Source of the DNA: Bog-105 sp965277855
GTDB taxonomy: Bacteria; Acidobacteriota; Terriglobia; Bryobacterales; Bryobacteraceae
DNA: 64,000 nucleotides
NCBI GenBank assembly: GCA_965277855.1
Contig: OZ255847.1
Span: forward strand, 3,410,001 to 3,474,000
Direction of reading: 5' to 3'
Shown here piece after piece: positions 46,438 to 56,580 of the stretch. Numbering within the stretch: position 1 is the first letter of the stretch; every line of letters begins with the position of its first letter. The notes below the pieces were generated by a model. It had not been told where the DNA came from. It was given only the letters and a program-made list of their open reading frames with translations, and did not search any database. The translations under genes and the position numbers were made by a program.

Positions 46438-47460
46438 ATGCTTGAAGCACAACTCGAAGAATTGCGCAAAGCCACTCTCGCCGCGTTTGCGTCGGCCAGT
46501 GGCCTCGAAGAATTGGAAGCGGCCCGTGTCCACGCCCTGGGACGCAAAGGCACGCTTGCGATTATTAGCAAAGACTTCGGGAAGTTGTCGCCGGAAGACC
46601 GTGCGCGGCTCGGCAAGCTGCTCAACTCCGTCAAACAGGACCTCGAAAGTGAGTACGAGCAGAAAAAACGGCGCTTTGCCGAAACGGTGCTGGCCGAACG
46701 CTTAAGCCGCGAATGGATCGATGTAACTTTACCTGCCCACGGCATACGCCCCGGCAGCCTGCATCCCATCACGCAAATTCAGAATGAGATCGAAGACCTG
46801 TTCACCTCGCTCGGCTTCGCTGTCCTTGATGGGCCCGAAGTCGAAACCGAAGAATACAATTTCGATGCCCTGAATATTCCACCCTCGCATCCAGCCCGCG
46901 ACATGCAAGATACATTCTGGCTGAGCGACGGCAACCTTCTGCGCACCCATACGTCGCCAGTTCAAGTGCGCGGGATGCGCCGCCTCGGTCCGCCGCTGCG
47001 CATGATCGCGCCGGGCCGCGTCTTTCGCAATGAAGAAGTCGACGCCTCGCATGAGCATACCTTCTATCAACTCGAAGGCATGATGATCGACCGCGAAGTT
47101 TCGGTCGCCAATTTGATTTACTTCATGAAAACGCTGCTCAGCGGCATTTTTCATCGCGATGTCACTGTGCGTCTGCGGCCCGGTTATTTCCCTTTCGTCG
47201 AACCTGGCTTCGAACTCGATATTCGCTGCCTGATCTGCGACGGCGCAGGCTGCCCGGTGTGTAAACATAGCGGCTGGGTAGAGCTGCTACCCTGCGGCCT
47301 GATTCATCCCAACGTTTTGCGCCTGAGCGGCATCGACCCGGAGGAGTGGGGCGGCTTTGCGTTTGGCCTGGGCATGACGAGGCTCGCTATGATGCGTTTT
47401 GGGATCGACGACATTCGCCAGATGCAGGGCGGCGATCTTCGATTCCTTTCGCAATTCTGA
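46438..47460 (+). CDS. pheS: Phenylalanyl-tRNA synthetase alpha subunit
   Basis: The 340-residue length is typical. It has the N-terminal coiled coil, class II motif 2 (APGRVFRNEEVDASHEHTFYQ) and motif 3 (FAFGLGMTRLAMMRFGI). It charges tRNA-Phe as an alpha2-beta2 enzyme with PheT. It is followed by pheT after 24 bases. Confidence 0.98.
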   Translation: MLEAQLEELRKATLAAFASASGLEELEAARVHALGRKGTLAIISKDFGKLSPEDRARLGKLLNSVKQDLESEYEQKKRRFAETVLAERLSREWIDVTLPAHGIRPGSLHPITQIQNEIEDLFTSLGFAVLDGPEVETEEYNFDALNIPPSHPARDMQDTFWLSDGNLLRTHTSPVQVRGMRRLGPPLRMIAPGRVFRNEEVDASHEHTFYQLEGMMIDREVSVANLIYFMKTLLSGIFHRDVTVRLRPGYFPFVEPGFELDIRCLICDGAGCPVCKHSGWVELLPCGLIHPNVLRLSGIDPEEWGGFAFGLGMTRLAMMRFGIDDIRQMQGGDLRFLSQF

Positions 47461-47484
47461 TTTTTTTCGGGAGCCCTCTTTCAT

Positions 47485-49854
47485 TTGAAGTTCTCTTATA
47501 AGTGGATTCGCGAACTTGTACCTGGCCTCACTGGAGAGCCCGCGCAACTGGAACGCCTGATCACCATGAAAACGGCTGAGTGCGATGGCATCGATCCGGT
47601 GGGAGCGCACTTCGCCCAGGTCGTCGCGGCGCGTGTGCTCACCGTCGATCCGCTGCCTAAAGGCAAGAACAAGTCCGTGCTCATCGAAATCGGGCCGGGC
47701 AGGCAAGCAACAGTGGTGTGCGGCGCTTCCAATGTGCGGCCGGGCATGCTGGCGGCCTGGGTTCCACCCGGGGCGTCGCTCGAGGGCAAAGCGATCGGCA
47801 AAGCTTTGATCGAAGGCGTCGAAAGCGAAGGCATGCTGGCCAGCGCCTTCGAACTCGGCATCAACCGTGATCACTCCGGTTTGCTGGAACTGCAGAGGGC
47901 CGAGCCAGGCCAGCCGTTACACGATCTGCAACCGGACTGGATCATCGAGATCGACAACAAGAGCCTGACGCACCGCCCGGACCTGTGGGGGCACATCGGT
48001 ATGGCCCGCGAGGTCGCCGCCATTACCAAAAACGTTCTGCAAGACCCGGTCGATACCAGCCGTTTACCGCAGGGCGATGCCGTGTGGAAGGTCGAGATTG
48101 AAGACCATTCGCTCTGCCCCCGTTATAGTGCGCTCGTTTTCGACAACGTCCGCATCGGTCCGTCTCCGCTTCCCTGGCAATTGCGTCTGGAAAGGGTCGG
48201 CTTAAATGCCATTAACAACATCGTCGACATCACCAATTACGTGCTGGCCGAACTGCCGCAACCGATGCACGCCTTCGATGCCGATAAACTTTCGGGCAAA
48301 ACGATTTATGTGCGGCGCGCGCGCGAAGGCGAGCAGTTGCATGCTTTAAATGGCGAAACGTATGAGCTGGCCAAAACCGATCTGGTCATCGCAGATGCCG
48401 CCGGCCCTATCGCGCTGGCCGGGGTGATCGGCGGCGCAGAGACCGCCATTTCTGCAACCACCACTCGCATCGTTCTGGAGAGCGCCAACTTCCAGGCAGC
48501 GACTGTTCGCCTGACATCCGTGCGGCATAAGCTGCGCACGGATGCTTCCATGCGTTTCGAGAAATCGCTCGACCCGGCAAATACCGTTCGCGGACTGGCC
48601 CGTGCCGCCGCTCTGCTCGAACTGGCAAACCCGGAAATTCACCCCATCGGAGGCGTGATCGATAACGAGACGCCACCTAAGCTTCCTGACCCAATTACCC
48701 TCCCGATCAGCTTCGTCGCACGGAAGCTTGGCAAGACGATCGCAGAACACGAGATCACCGGCATCCTGCTGTCTCTCGGCTTTGCCACCACTGTGACCTC
48801 GCCCGGCGTACTTTCCGTTACGGTGCCCAGCTGGCGTGCCACCAAAGACATTTCGCTCAAAGATGATCTGGTCGAGGAGATCGGCCGCATGGTAGGCTAC
48901 GGCGAGATCGAGCCCGCCCCGCCGCTCATTGCTTCCACTGTCCCGCCGGAAAATCCCATGCGCCACTTCGTGCGCAAACTTCGCAACGTGCTGGTCGGCC
49001 AGGGCTTCACGGAAGTTCATAACTATTCCTTCATCACCGCGGCCGACGCGCAACGCTTTCGTCTCAATCTGGCCGAGCATATCGGCGTGCGAAATCCAAT
49101 CGCTTCTGAACTCGCCCATCTACGCCGGAGTCTCATCCAAGGACTGTTTCAGAATGCCGTTAGTAACGTGCGGCACTTCGACGAGTTCCGGCTTTTCGAG
49201 ATCGGCAACGAGATTCACCCCGCGCAAAATGCCAGCCTGCCCGATGAAGTCACTCATCTGGCAGCGCTCCTCTACGACGCCCACGCCGACGAGCACTCGT
49301 TCTTCGAGTTGAAGCGAGTGGCCGAATGCGCCTTTCCTGATCTAAGTCTCACTGCTGCGCCCAAACCGGAATTCTTCGAGCATCCCACGCGCACTGCGGA
49401 CATTCATTGGAAAGATGAGCTTATCGGCAGGCTATTCGAACTGCATCCGTCTCTGCCGGCGAGCGAAGGCATGGAGGGCCGTGTTTTCGTCTTCGACGTG
49501 AACGTACAAGTGGCGCTGGAATTGGCCACTCGGGACGAATTCAAGTACAAACCACTTCGCAAATACCCCAGCAGCGGCTCCGACCTTTCGGTAGTAGCCG
49601 CGCTCGATAAACCCGCCGGCGAATTACAAAGCCTTCTCACCAAGCTGGCTGGGGAAGATCTCGTCTCCATCGACTTCATCCGGGTTTACGATGGCGCGCC
49701 GCTACCCCCAGGCCAGAAAAGCGTTTCTTATCACCTCGAAATCGGATCTCTGGACCACACTCTCTCGAGTGACGAAATAGCTGCAGCCCGTGAGAGAATC
49801 GTCAACGGCATGCGCGAACAAGGGTACGAAATTCGCGGCCTCGACGATCATTAG
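47485..49854 (+). CDS. pheT: Phenylalanyl-tRNA synthetase beta subunit
   Basis: The TTG at 47485 begins the conserved MKFSYKWI start, with GGGAG upstream; the protein has 789 residues. It has the tRNA-binding/OB region (about 40-145), B3/B4 editing domain (about 200-380), B5 domain, catalytic-like core and the C-terminal anticodon-binding FDX-ACB domain (RKYPSSGSDLSVVAALD). It is slightly shorter than E. coli PheT. It overlaps the downstream convergent nucleotidase gene by 4 bases. Confidence 0.98.
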   Translation: MKFSYKWIRELVPGLTGEPAQLERLITMKTAECDGIDPVGAHFAQVVAARVLTVDPLPKGKNKSVLIEIGPGRQATVVCGASNVRPGMLAAWVPPGASLEGKAIGKALIEGVESEGMLASAFELGINRDHSGLLELQRAEPGQPLHDLQPDWIIEIDNKSLTHRPDLWGHIGMAREVAAITKNVLQDPVDTSRLPQGDAVWKVEIEDHSLCPRYSALVFDNVRIGPSPLPWQLRLERVGLNAINNIVDITNYVLAELPQPMHAFDADKLSGKTIYVRRAREGEQLHALNGETYELAKTDLVIADAAGPIALAGVIGGAETAISATTTRIVLESANFQAATVRLTSVRHKLRTDASMRFEKSLDPANTVRGLARAAALLELANPEIHPIGGVIDNETPPKLPDPITLPISFVARKLGKTIAEHEITGILLSLGFATTVTSPGVLSVTVPSWRATKDISLKDDLVEEIGRMVGYGEIEPAPPLIASTVPPENPMRHFVRKLRNVLVGQGFTEVHNYSFITAADAQRFRLNLAEHIGVRNPIASELAHLRRSLIQGLFQNAVSNVRHFDEFRLFEIGNEIHPAQNASLPDEVTHLAALLYDAHADEHSFFELKRVAECAFPDLSLTAAPKPEFFEHPTRTADIHWKDELIGRLFELHPSLPASEGMEGRVFVFDVNVQVALELATRDEFKYKPLRKYPSSGSDLSVVAALDKPAGELQSLLTKLAGEDLVSIDFIRVYDGAPLPPGQKSVSYHLEIGSLDHTLSSDEIAAARERIVNGMREQGYEIRGLDDH

Positions 49855-50381
49855 TTCTCCAGAAAAAGCGCCCGCACTTCCTGCCAGTTACTTACCCGTA
49901 GGTACTTAGTTTCACGGACATTATGCGGAGCTGTGTACAGGATGCCTTCTCCTTTGAAGCGCTCGAAATGCCGCACATCGTCGTCGATTAGGTAATCGGC
50001 CGCTATGATACTTTTGTCTCCGCAGAACACGACATTCTTCGGCGAAATATAAGGGAAATGTTTCTGCAGCCAGCCGAACTTGGCGGCAAAGGAAACCGGT
50101 ACGTCCATCGCCGCAGTCGTAATAAAGACCTCATATTGGCTCATCAGTTCTTCGATCACGGTCTGGCTATCGGGCATCACCGGAATCTCGGCGAAAAACG
50201 TTTCTGATTGAAAATACTCGCGCGCTCGGGCTACGTGTGCCCGGTCGATCACTTCGAACACACGCCGCCCGTAGAAGTCGTCGGGAGTCAGATTGAGACT
50301 GAATTCAGCATTGTACTTTCCCAAGTAGTGCGCCATCGTATCGGCGCAAACCTCGTCCATATCGATCGCAATCCGCTGCAT
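49851..50381 (-). CDS. 5'(3')-deoxyribonucleotidase-like HAD phosphatase
   Basis: The 176-residue protein begins RIAIDMDEVCADTMAHYL with the HAD nucleophile DMDEV, followed by FITTAAMDVPVSF and the C-terminal acidic motif YLIDDDVRHFERF. This fits NT5C/YorS-like deoxynucleotidases, which dephosphorylate deoxynucleoside monophosphates. It is divergent from the PdeM-like gene. Confidence 0.85.
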   Translation of the reverse strand: MQRIAIDMDEVCADTMAHYLGKYNAEFSLNLTPDDFYGRRVFEVIDRAHVARAREYFQSETFFAEIPVMPDSQTVIEELMSQYEVFITTAAMDVPVSFAAKFGWLQKHFPYISPKNVVFCGDKSIIAADYLIDDDVRHFERFKGEGILYTAPHNVRETKYLRVSNWQEVRALFLEN

Positions 50382-50428
50382 GTTTCCTACCGTAGCTCAC
50401 TCTGAAACTCCGCTTGCGAAAATGAAGT

Positions 50429-51196
50429 TTGTCTTCCCTTATTGCTGTTCTGGACAGTCTGCAAGCGCATACTTCCTCCGCGCTTTGGCTCAGCGATTCT
50501 CACACCGCGATCGTGGCCGATGTGCATCTCGGCTACAGCTGGGCGCAGCGGCGACGCGGCGAACTCGGTCCTTTAGCCGATTTCCGCACCAGAGAAAAAC
50601 TTCTTGCTCTCACCAACGATCTGCAACCGAGACAAATTATTTTCCTGGGTGATCTCGTGCATGCGCCCCGCCCTTGCGCTCCCGAGCGCGAGTGGATTGA
50701 GAACATGCTGCGAGAACTAAGCGATCGCGCCGAGATTGTGGCCGTGCGCGGCAATCACGATCGCGCCTTTACCCGGGATTTCGGCCATCTTCCGATCAAG
50801 CCGCTTGAATTCTGGTCGAACGATTTCGTTACGGCCGTCCATGGTGATCGCCTCCACGCCGCACCCATTCCGGAACACCACACCTTGATCGCGGGCCACC
50901 TTCACCCTTGCCTCGGAGTTCGGGATGCTTCGGGCGCAAACCACAAGCTTCCGGTGTTTCTGGCCAACCGCCGTTGCATTCTCTTACCGGCCTTCTCTCC
51001 GTTCGCCCGCGGCTACGATATCACCGGTGGCCTGCCTGCAGACCTTGCCGCCTGTTTTCGCGATGAGCCCATCGAAGCCTATGCAGCCACCGCCACAAGG
51101 GTGGCGCGTCTAGGCCCGCTGCGCCGCGCCATCGAACGCATCAGCGAAGGCGATGTCAGCGTGGCCGCCCAATTTCGGCGTCGCGCTTCTCGCTAG
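50429..51196 (+). CDS. PdeM-like metallophosphoesterase
   Basis: The TTG at 50429 gives a 255-residue protein with HTAIVADVHLGYSW (DxH), IIFLGDLVHAPRP (GD), VRGNHDRAF (GNHD) and IAGHLHPCLGV. This is the PdeM/MJ0037 type, which in other bacteria accompanies a DNA ligase and repair genes. No ligase is encoded here. It probably cleaves phosphodiesters in DNA damage response. Confidence 0.85.
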   Translation: MSSLIAVLDSLQAHTSSALWLSDSHTAIVADVHLGYSWAQRRRGELGPLADFRTREKLLALTNDLQPRQIIFLGDLVHAPRPCAPEREWIENMLRELSDRAEIVAVRGNHDRAFTRDFGHLPIKPLEFWSNDFVTAVHGDRLHAAPIPEHHTLIAGHLHPCLGVRDASGANHKLPVFLANRRCILLPAFSPFARGYDITGGLPADLAACFRDEPIEAYAATATRVARLGPLRRAIERISEGDVSVAAQFRRRASR

Positions 51197-51265
51197 CGAT
51201 CCATCACCCGGCGTAGCGGCAGCTGAGATCGGCGTCATTCTCTATGATGGGATTTCAATCCTCCC

Positions 51266-53530
51266 ATGCCCGAACCAAAGCTGCTGCCCGCTGCCATCCT
51301 GGCCCACATCGCCCGCGAACTCAATCTGCCTCTGCCGGGTATTCTGGCCGTGCTAAAACTGCTGGAAGAAGGGGGAACCGTGCCCTTTATTGCGCGCTAT
51401 CGCAAGGAGGCCACCGGCAATCTCGACGAAGTGGCGATTGCAGCAATCCAGGAGAAGCATGCGTATTTTCGCGAGCTGGAAGACAGGCGCGAGACCGTTC
51501 TCCACTCTATCTCCGAACAAGCGAAACTCACACCGAAACTCGAAGCGAAGATCAAAGCTGTCCTCGACCGCAGCGAGCTCGAAGATTTGTATCTGCCTTA
51601 CAAACCGAAACGTCGCACTAAGGCGACGATCGCACGCGAAAAAGGACTTGAACCGCTCGCCAATTATCTCTGGGATCAAGTCGCGACCGGCACGCCCCTG
51701 CATGATTTCGCCGCGACGTTTTTTGACGCGGAAGTGGCCTCAGTGGATGAGGCCCTAGAAGGCGCGCGCCATATCATCGCGGAACGCATTAACGAAACGG
51801 CCGAGTTCCGCAGCCATCTGCGCCGGATGATGCTGGGCGAAGGCATGGTGGTCAGCCATGCGGCGGAAAACGCTAAAGATCCCGAAGGCAAATTCAAGAT
51901 GTATTTCGAATACAGCGAACCGGCGGCAAAAATTCCTTCGCATCGCATGCTGGCCATCCGCCGTGGTTCGAACGAAGAAGTGCTGTATTTCCAGATCGAG
52001 CTGGATGCTGCCAAACCGGTCGCTTATCTCAAGAGCAAGGTGATCCAGCGGCCCGGAGATTGGGTTCCGCAGCTCGAAGCGGCCGTCGAAGACGCCTGGC
52101 GCAGGCTGCTCAATCTCTCCATTCAGACCGAAGTGCGACTCGAATTGAAAGAGCGTTCGGATGCTGAAGCGATTCGTGTCTTTCGCGAGAATTTGCAGAA
52201 TCTGCTGCTCACGGCGCCGGCTGGACAGATCAATGTGATTGGTCTTGATCCCGGGCTGCGCACCGGCTGCAAAGTGGCGGTGGTTGACGACACAGGAAAG
52301 TTTCTGGCCCACGATGTGATCTATCCGATCGAGCCCAGGAACGATCGGGAAGGCGCTTCCCGCACACTACTGGCGATGATGCAGAAGTTTCAGGTGCGCG
52401 CGATCGCGATCGGCAATGGTACCGGGTCGCGGGAGACCTCTGCGTTTGTACAGGATTTCCTGGAAGCCTCCAAGCTGCCGTCCGTATTTAGCGTAGTAGT
52501 GAATGAATCGGGCGCTTCAGTTTACTCGGCTTCCGAACTCGCGCGCCAGGAATTTCCGGATCTTGACCTCACGGTGCGCGGGGCCATCTCTATCGCACGC
52601 CGGTTGCAGGATCCTCTCGCCGAACTTGTCAAGATCGATCCGAAATCCATCGGCGTTGGCCAATACCAGCATGATGTCGACCAGCGCAAACTGAACGATG
52701 CGCTCGAAACGACGGTTGAATCCTGCGTGAACCGGGTGGGGGTGGATCTGAACACCGCGTCGTTCGCGCTGCTGCGCCATGTCGCCGGCATCAATGAACG
52801 CACCGCGCAGAAAATTGTCGAGTTTCGTAATGAAAAGGGACGCTTTAGCTCGCGTGTTGAGCTACGCGCGGTACCTGGCTTCGGGCCCAAAACGTTCGAG
52901 CAGGCGGCCGGTTTTTTGCGTATTCGCGGAGGTGAAAATCCGCTTGACATGACTAGTGTGCATCCCGAGTCGTACCCGATCGTACAGCGTATGGCCGAAT
53001 CGCTCTCACTTTCGGTTGGGGAACTCATCGCTCAGCCCACTCTGGTTAACTCGGTTCGTATTGAACAGTTTCAGACCGAGGCGGCCGGGATATACACGCT
53101 GAAAGACATTCAGGCCGAACTGCGCAAACCGGGGCGCGATCCGCGCGATCAATTTGTGACGCCCAAATTCCAGTCCAACATCAAGCAGATTGCGGATCTC
53201 ACACCCGGCATGGTGCTCGAAGGCGTTATTACGAACGTTACCAATTTTGGTGCATTTGTCGATGTTGGCGTTCACCAGGATGGCCTGGTGCACGTCAGCG
53301 AGCTGTCCACTCGTTACATCAAAGACCCTAACGAAGCCGTGAAAGTCGGGCAGGTGGTGCGCGCGCAGGTGCTCTCCGCCGATCCCAAAGCCAAACGCAT
53401 CGCGCTTTCGATCAAAGCGCTGCAGCAGGCCGATCTCCCGAAAGTAAAGCACGCGCCGCAAAAGGCTGTGCCGTCCCGCTCGTTTGACGATCAGTTGAGC
53501 CAGCTCTCCGACCGTTTCAAAAGCCGCTGA
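51266..53530 (+). CDS. tex: Tex family RNA-binding transcription accessory protein
   Basis: The 754-residue protein has the Tex layout: N-terminal helix bundle (PFIARYRKEATGNLDE), YqgF-like nuclease-fold domain (DPGLRTGCKVAVVD, about 325-455), HhH region (about 490-560) and a C-terminal S1 domain (about 645-715, GMVLEGVITNVTNFGAFVDV). Tex binds nucleic acid and influences transcription and translation. The final 15 residues are Ser/Gln/Leu-rich. Confidence 0.96.
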   Translation: MPEPKLLPAAILAHIARELNLPLPGILAVLKLLEEGGTVPFIARYRKEATGNLDEVAIAAIQEKHAYFRELEDRRETVLHSISEQAKLTPKLEAKIKAVLDRSELEDLYLPYKPKRRTKATIAREKGLEPLANYLWDQVATGTPLHDFAATFFDAEVASVDEALEGARHIIAERINETAEFRSHLRRMMLGEGMVVSHAAENAKDPEGKFKMYFEYSEPAAKIPSHRMLAIRRGSNEEVLYFQIELDAAKPVAYLKSKVIQRPGDWVPQLEAAVEDAWRRLLNLSIQTEVRLELKERSDAEAIRVFRENLQNLLLTAPAGQINVIGLDPGLRTGCKVAVVDDTGKFLAHDVIYPIEPRNDREGASRTLLAMMQKFQVRAIAIGNGTGSRETSAFVQDFLEASKLPSVFSVVVNESGASVYSASELARQEFPDLDLTVRGAISIARRLQDPLAELVKIDPKSIGVGQYQHDVDQRKLNDALETTVESCVNRVGVDLNTASFALLRHVAGINERTAQKIVEFRNEKGRFSSRVELRAVPGFGPKTFEQAAGFLRIRGGENPLDMTSVHPESYPIVQRMAESLSLSVGELIAQPTLVNSVRIEQFQTEAAGIYTLKDIQAELRKPGRDPRDQFVTPKFQSNIKQIADLTPGMVLEGVITNVTNFGAFVDVGVHQDGLVHVSELSTRYIKDPNEAVKVGQVVRAQVLSADPKAKRIALSIKALQQADLPKVKHAPQKAVPSRSFDDQLSQLSDRFKSR

Positions 53531-53531
53531 A

Positions 53532-54572
53532 GTGCGCCTCTCGATAGAACGTGTCCGAGCCGATGCGATTCGGCGAACGCTGTTCAGTCCCGTTTCTCTG
53601 AAGGCGGCGATTCGACGGCTGGGATTCGTGCAAGCCGACCCGATTCGCGCGCCAGCGCGCGCGCAGGATTTGATTCTGCGCCATCGTGTCACCGATTACC
53701 GGGCCGGAGATCTAGAACGGCGCTATTCCAAACTCGATATCGAAGAAGATTTCTTGTACGCGTATGGCTTTCTGCCGCGCGAAAACTGGCGTCTGCTTCA
53801 TCCGCGCACGGCTGCCGGGCTCACCACTCTGGAACAGAAGGTGCTCGCCATTGTAAGGCGGGAAGCGCGCATTCATCCACGTGAACTCGAAGCTCATCTG
53901 GGACGGCGGCGCGCGGTTAATGCGTGGGGCGGCTACTCCAAGTCCACCACGCAGGCGCTTCACCGGCTGCATTATCGGGGGCTGCTGCGCATCGCCGGTC
54001 GCGAAAACGGCATACGTCTTTATGAACCCACGCAGGGTTTTGAGGAACATCTTTCCGCGGGCGAACGGTTAAAAGAAATCGTGCTGCTGCTCGTTCGTAT
54101 TTTTGCGCCGATGCCGCTGCTTAGCCTTCGCGAAGTCCTGCGCTATTTTCCCGGTGGTCGACCGCTGATCGAAGCGCTGCTTGGTTCGGGCGAACTCGAA
54201 ACGGCTGATGTCGAGGGGCTTGCTTACATCTGGCCGGCCGGCACGTTGCGGGCAGCGAAACCAGCCGCGACAGTCAAATTTCTCGCGCCCTTCGATCCGC
54301 TGGTGTGGGATCGCCGCCGCTTCGAGCACCTCTGGGGATGGCGCTACCGGTTTGAGGCTTACACGCCGCTTCCCAAGCGCCGGCTTGGCTATTACGCTAT
54401 GCCTCTTCTATGGCATGATGCGATGATCGGCTGGGCCAATGTTTTGCGCGAGAAAAGCCAGGTGACGGTGAAGCTCGGCTTCACCGCGGAGCACCCCCGG
54501 TCGCCCGAATTCGAGCAGGCGCTGAGTGACGAAATCGAGCGGCTGCGCCTATTCCTGACGCCGGACCGCTGA
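53532..54572 (+). CDS. YcaQ-like winged-helix protein
   Basis: The GTG start one base after tex gives a 346-residue protein of the winged-helix DNA-binding HTH_42/YcaQ type. Key stretches are LGFVQADPIRAPARAQDLIL near residue 33, which fits the catalytic QxD loop of YcaQ/AlkZ glycosylases that unhook interstrand crosslinks, HPRELEAHLGRRRAV, and LAPFDPLVWDRRR. It probably acts in DNA repair and is co-transcribed with tex. Confidence 0.87.
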   Translation: MRLSIERVRADAIRRTLFSPVSLKAAIRRLGFVQADPIRAPARAQDLILRHRVTDYRAGDLERRYSKLDIEEDFLYAYGFLPRENWRLLHPRTAAGLTTLEQKVLAIVRREARIHPRELEAHLGRRRAVNAWGGYSKSTTQALHRLHYRGLLRIAGRENGIRLYEPTQGFEEHLSAGERLKEIVLLLVRIFAPMPLLSLREVLRYFPGGRPLIEALLGSGELETADVEGLAYIWPAGTLRAAKPAATVKFLAPFDPLVWDRRRFEHLWGWRYRFEAYTPLPKRRLGYYAMPLLWHDAMIGWANVLREKSQVTVKLGFTAEHPRSPEFEQALSDEIERLRLFLTPDR

Positions 54573-55439
54573 CCGCGCGGACCACTCGGCACCCGCGAGC
54601 ACGATCATGGTGCCCACAAACGCCCACAAAATAATGCTGATCGACTGGACAAATGGAGGCACGTCGTTGATCAGCTTCGCCCGCAGCCACGGCCATGTCC
54701 AGATATTCAGGTATTTCGAAATCTCGAGCAGCACCGCCACGACGATCGAAGAAGGAATCAAGCGCTTCACGCTGATTTTAGCGTTGGGCAACAGCCAGTA
54801 AATCAGGAAGATCATGAGCATGGTGGCGAGCATGGCGAACGCCCGTAAGGCGATCGTCTGCAGCAGCGCGCCCGCGTGGCTGGCCCCGAATTTGGAGCTT
54901 AAAAACCGCACGTTCACCGCCGTCGCACTCACCGACGCTAGCACCAGAATTCCGCAGCCAAAGATTAGTCCTAAACTAATCCCCTGGTTACGGAGGAACG
55001 AACGATTTTGCGGCACACGCCAGATGCGATTGAGAGCCACCTCGAGCGGCACGAAGATGCCATTGGCGGTGAATAAGAGAAGGAAGATCGAAAGCCAACT
55101 GAATTTGTGATAGCTGGCTTCGAGCAGGTAGCCGCGAAAATTGACGCCGAATCCCTCCGGAAAATAGGCGTTCACGGTCTGGATAATCATCTCGACGCCG
55201 GGCTTCCAGTGGAATACCGAGCGGCACAGCATGATCATCGCGACCAGAAACGGAAAGAACGAAATCAGGATATTCGCAGCAACGGCAAACGAATACACGT
55301 GCACCTCCGTTTCGAGGAGGAAACGAAACAGGTCGCCGGGCCCCGAGTGGCGGCGGTCGGCGTAGAGGTGCGGCGCTGGAAGAGGCTCTGGAACTTGTTC
55401 GATAGAAGTTAGTGGGGGCGGGGCAGAACGGCTCTCCAC
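54549..55439 (-). CDS. YihY/BrkB family membrane protein
   Basis: The 296-residue protein (GTG start sharing a base with the upstream stop) has six predicted membrane helices of the YihY/BrkB type, for example ILISFFPFLVAMIMLC and LGLIFGCGILVLASVSATAV. The family was once called RNase BN but has no proven nuclease role; it is a membrane protein of unclear function. It overlaps the convergent YcaQ gene by 24 bases. Confidence 0.9.
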   Translation of the reverse strand: MESRSAPPPLTSIEQVPEPLPAPHLYADRRHSGPGDLFRFLLETEVHVYSFAVAANILISFFPFLVAMIMLCRSVFHWKPGVEMIIQTVNAYFPEGFGVNFRGYLLEASYHKFSWLSIFLLLFTANGIFVPLEVALNRIWRVPQNRSFLRNQGISLGLIFGCGILVLASVSATAVNVRFLSSKFGASHAGALLQTIALRAFAMLATMLMIFLIYWLLPNAKISVKRLIPSSIVVAVLLEISKYLNIWTWPWLRAKLINDVPPFVQSISIILWAFVGTMIVLAGAEWSARSAVRRQE

Positions 55440-55753
55440 TACTTTGTGGACGCCTGAGGCCTGACATTGGACAAGGTGTAACTATCGTCGTCCGCCACAT
55501 CGACCGTAGCGGCGATCCGCTCGCCTACTTTCAGGGCAGTGAAATCGTCCTTCGACCGGATCGGATAATCCATGGTCATCGCTTCCATGTAGTTGGGGAT
55601 GGGAGCGCCGTCGATTTTCGCGGTTTGATGGGCTGCATCCAGCGAAACGATTTTTCCGGTGAGTGGGTAGCGATGTTTGATCTGCGCCTCTGGCGCCGGC
55701 CGGGTGCAGGCGGCCAGCCACGACAGAAGCAGGACGAGCGATATGATCTTCAC
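55439..55753 (-). CDS. CusF-like copper-binding lipoprotein
   Basis: The 104-residue protein has a lipobox (LSWLAAC) and a CusF-type OB domain: YPLTGKIVSLDAAHQTAKI and the metal-site-containing NYMEAMTMDYPI, then VGERIAATV. The Met-rich loop fits Cu(I)/Ag(I) binding. It is predicted to be periplasmic and membrane-anchored. It overlaps the start of the BrkB gene by one base; it may belong to metal handling, although no Cus pump is encoded here. Confidence 0.82.
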   Translation of the reverse strand: MKIISLVLLLSWLAACTRPAPEAQIKHRYPLTGKIVSLDAAHQTAKIDGAPIPNYMEAMTMDYPIRSKDDFTALKVGERIAATVDVADDDSYTLSNVRPQASTK

Positions 55754-55812
55754 AGTTTCTATTTGAGCGTAACTCGCTATAATGCGGAACGATCGCTATC
55801 TGGAGGCATTAG

Positions 55813-56535
55813 ATGGGAACACTCGCACCTGAATTGCCGGCAAATTCCGGCGAGAGCTTTGCCAGCGATGTGGCAGGCATGGGCAATTTTCTGATTGATC
55901 CCGGCGCAGCGGCGAAACGGGTTCACAGTAAATGGTTCTGGGTGGGACCACTGATCGTTTTCTCTGTGGTTTCCATTGCTGCAAGTTTCATCCTGCTGCC
56001 GATCACCAGACACGTGATGGAAGTGGCGCCATTACCGCAAGGGGTCACCCCGGAACAATATCAGCGCAGCATGGAAATCGGTTTGAAGATCCAGCAGTAC
56101 GCGATGTATTTCGCGCCTGTGACGGCCGCCATCATTTATGCTATTCAGGCTGCTGTACTGCTAGCCATGGGCGCTGTTACAGGAGTGCAGGCCAAATTTC
56201 GTGAACTTTTTAACCTGATCGCCGGCTGCAGCTTGATCCAGGTAATTGCATCGATTGCGTCGGTTATTATTCTGAAAGCTAAGGGGGAGGTGTCGACGGT
56301 CGCTGAATTGCGGCCCGCGCTGGGCCTCGACATCTTTCTGCCCGCCACCGCTAACAAGATACTGGCAGCGTTTCTCGGCTATTTTTCGGTGTTCGAGATC
56401 TGGTGGATTGTCATGCTGGTGTTGATTTACAGCGTTGCTTTTCGCGTGAACAAAGGCAAAGCATTGACGGTGGTTTTGCCGCTCATTCTGTTGAGCATAG
56501 CGTTCCGGGTGGTAGGCGCGGCGTTCTCCCGCTGA
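55813..56535 (+). CDS. Yip1 family membrane protein
   Basis: The 240-residue protein has about five membrane helices (for example GPLIVFSVVSIAASFILLPI and AIIYAIQAAVLLAMGAVTGV), matching the bacterial YIP1 group. An ATG with GGAGG lies upstream. Function is unknown. It is followed 45 bases later by tatA. Confidence 0.82.
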   Translation: MGTLAPELPANSGESFASDVAGMGNFLIDPGAAAKRVHSKWFWVGPLIVFSVVSIAASFILLPITRHVMEVAPLPQGVTPEQYQRSMEIGLKIQQYAMYFAPVTAAIIYAIQAAVLLAMGAVTGVQAKFRELFNLIAGCSLIQVIASIASVIILKAKGEVSTVAELRPALGLDIFLPATANKILAAFLGYFSVFEIWWIVMLVLIYSVAFRVNKGKALTVVLPLILLSIAFRVVGAAFSR

Positions 56536-56580
56536 TCGCCAGCGGGTTTACAATGAGAGCGGATACGTAAGGAGCCTGAA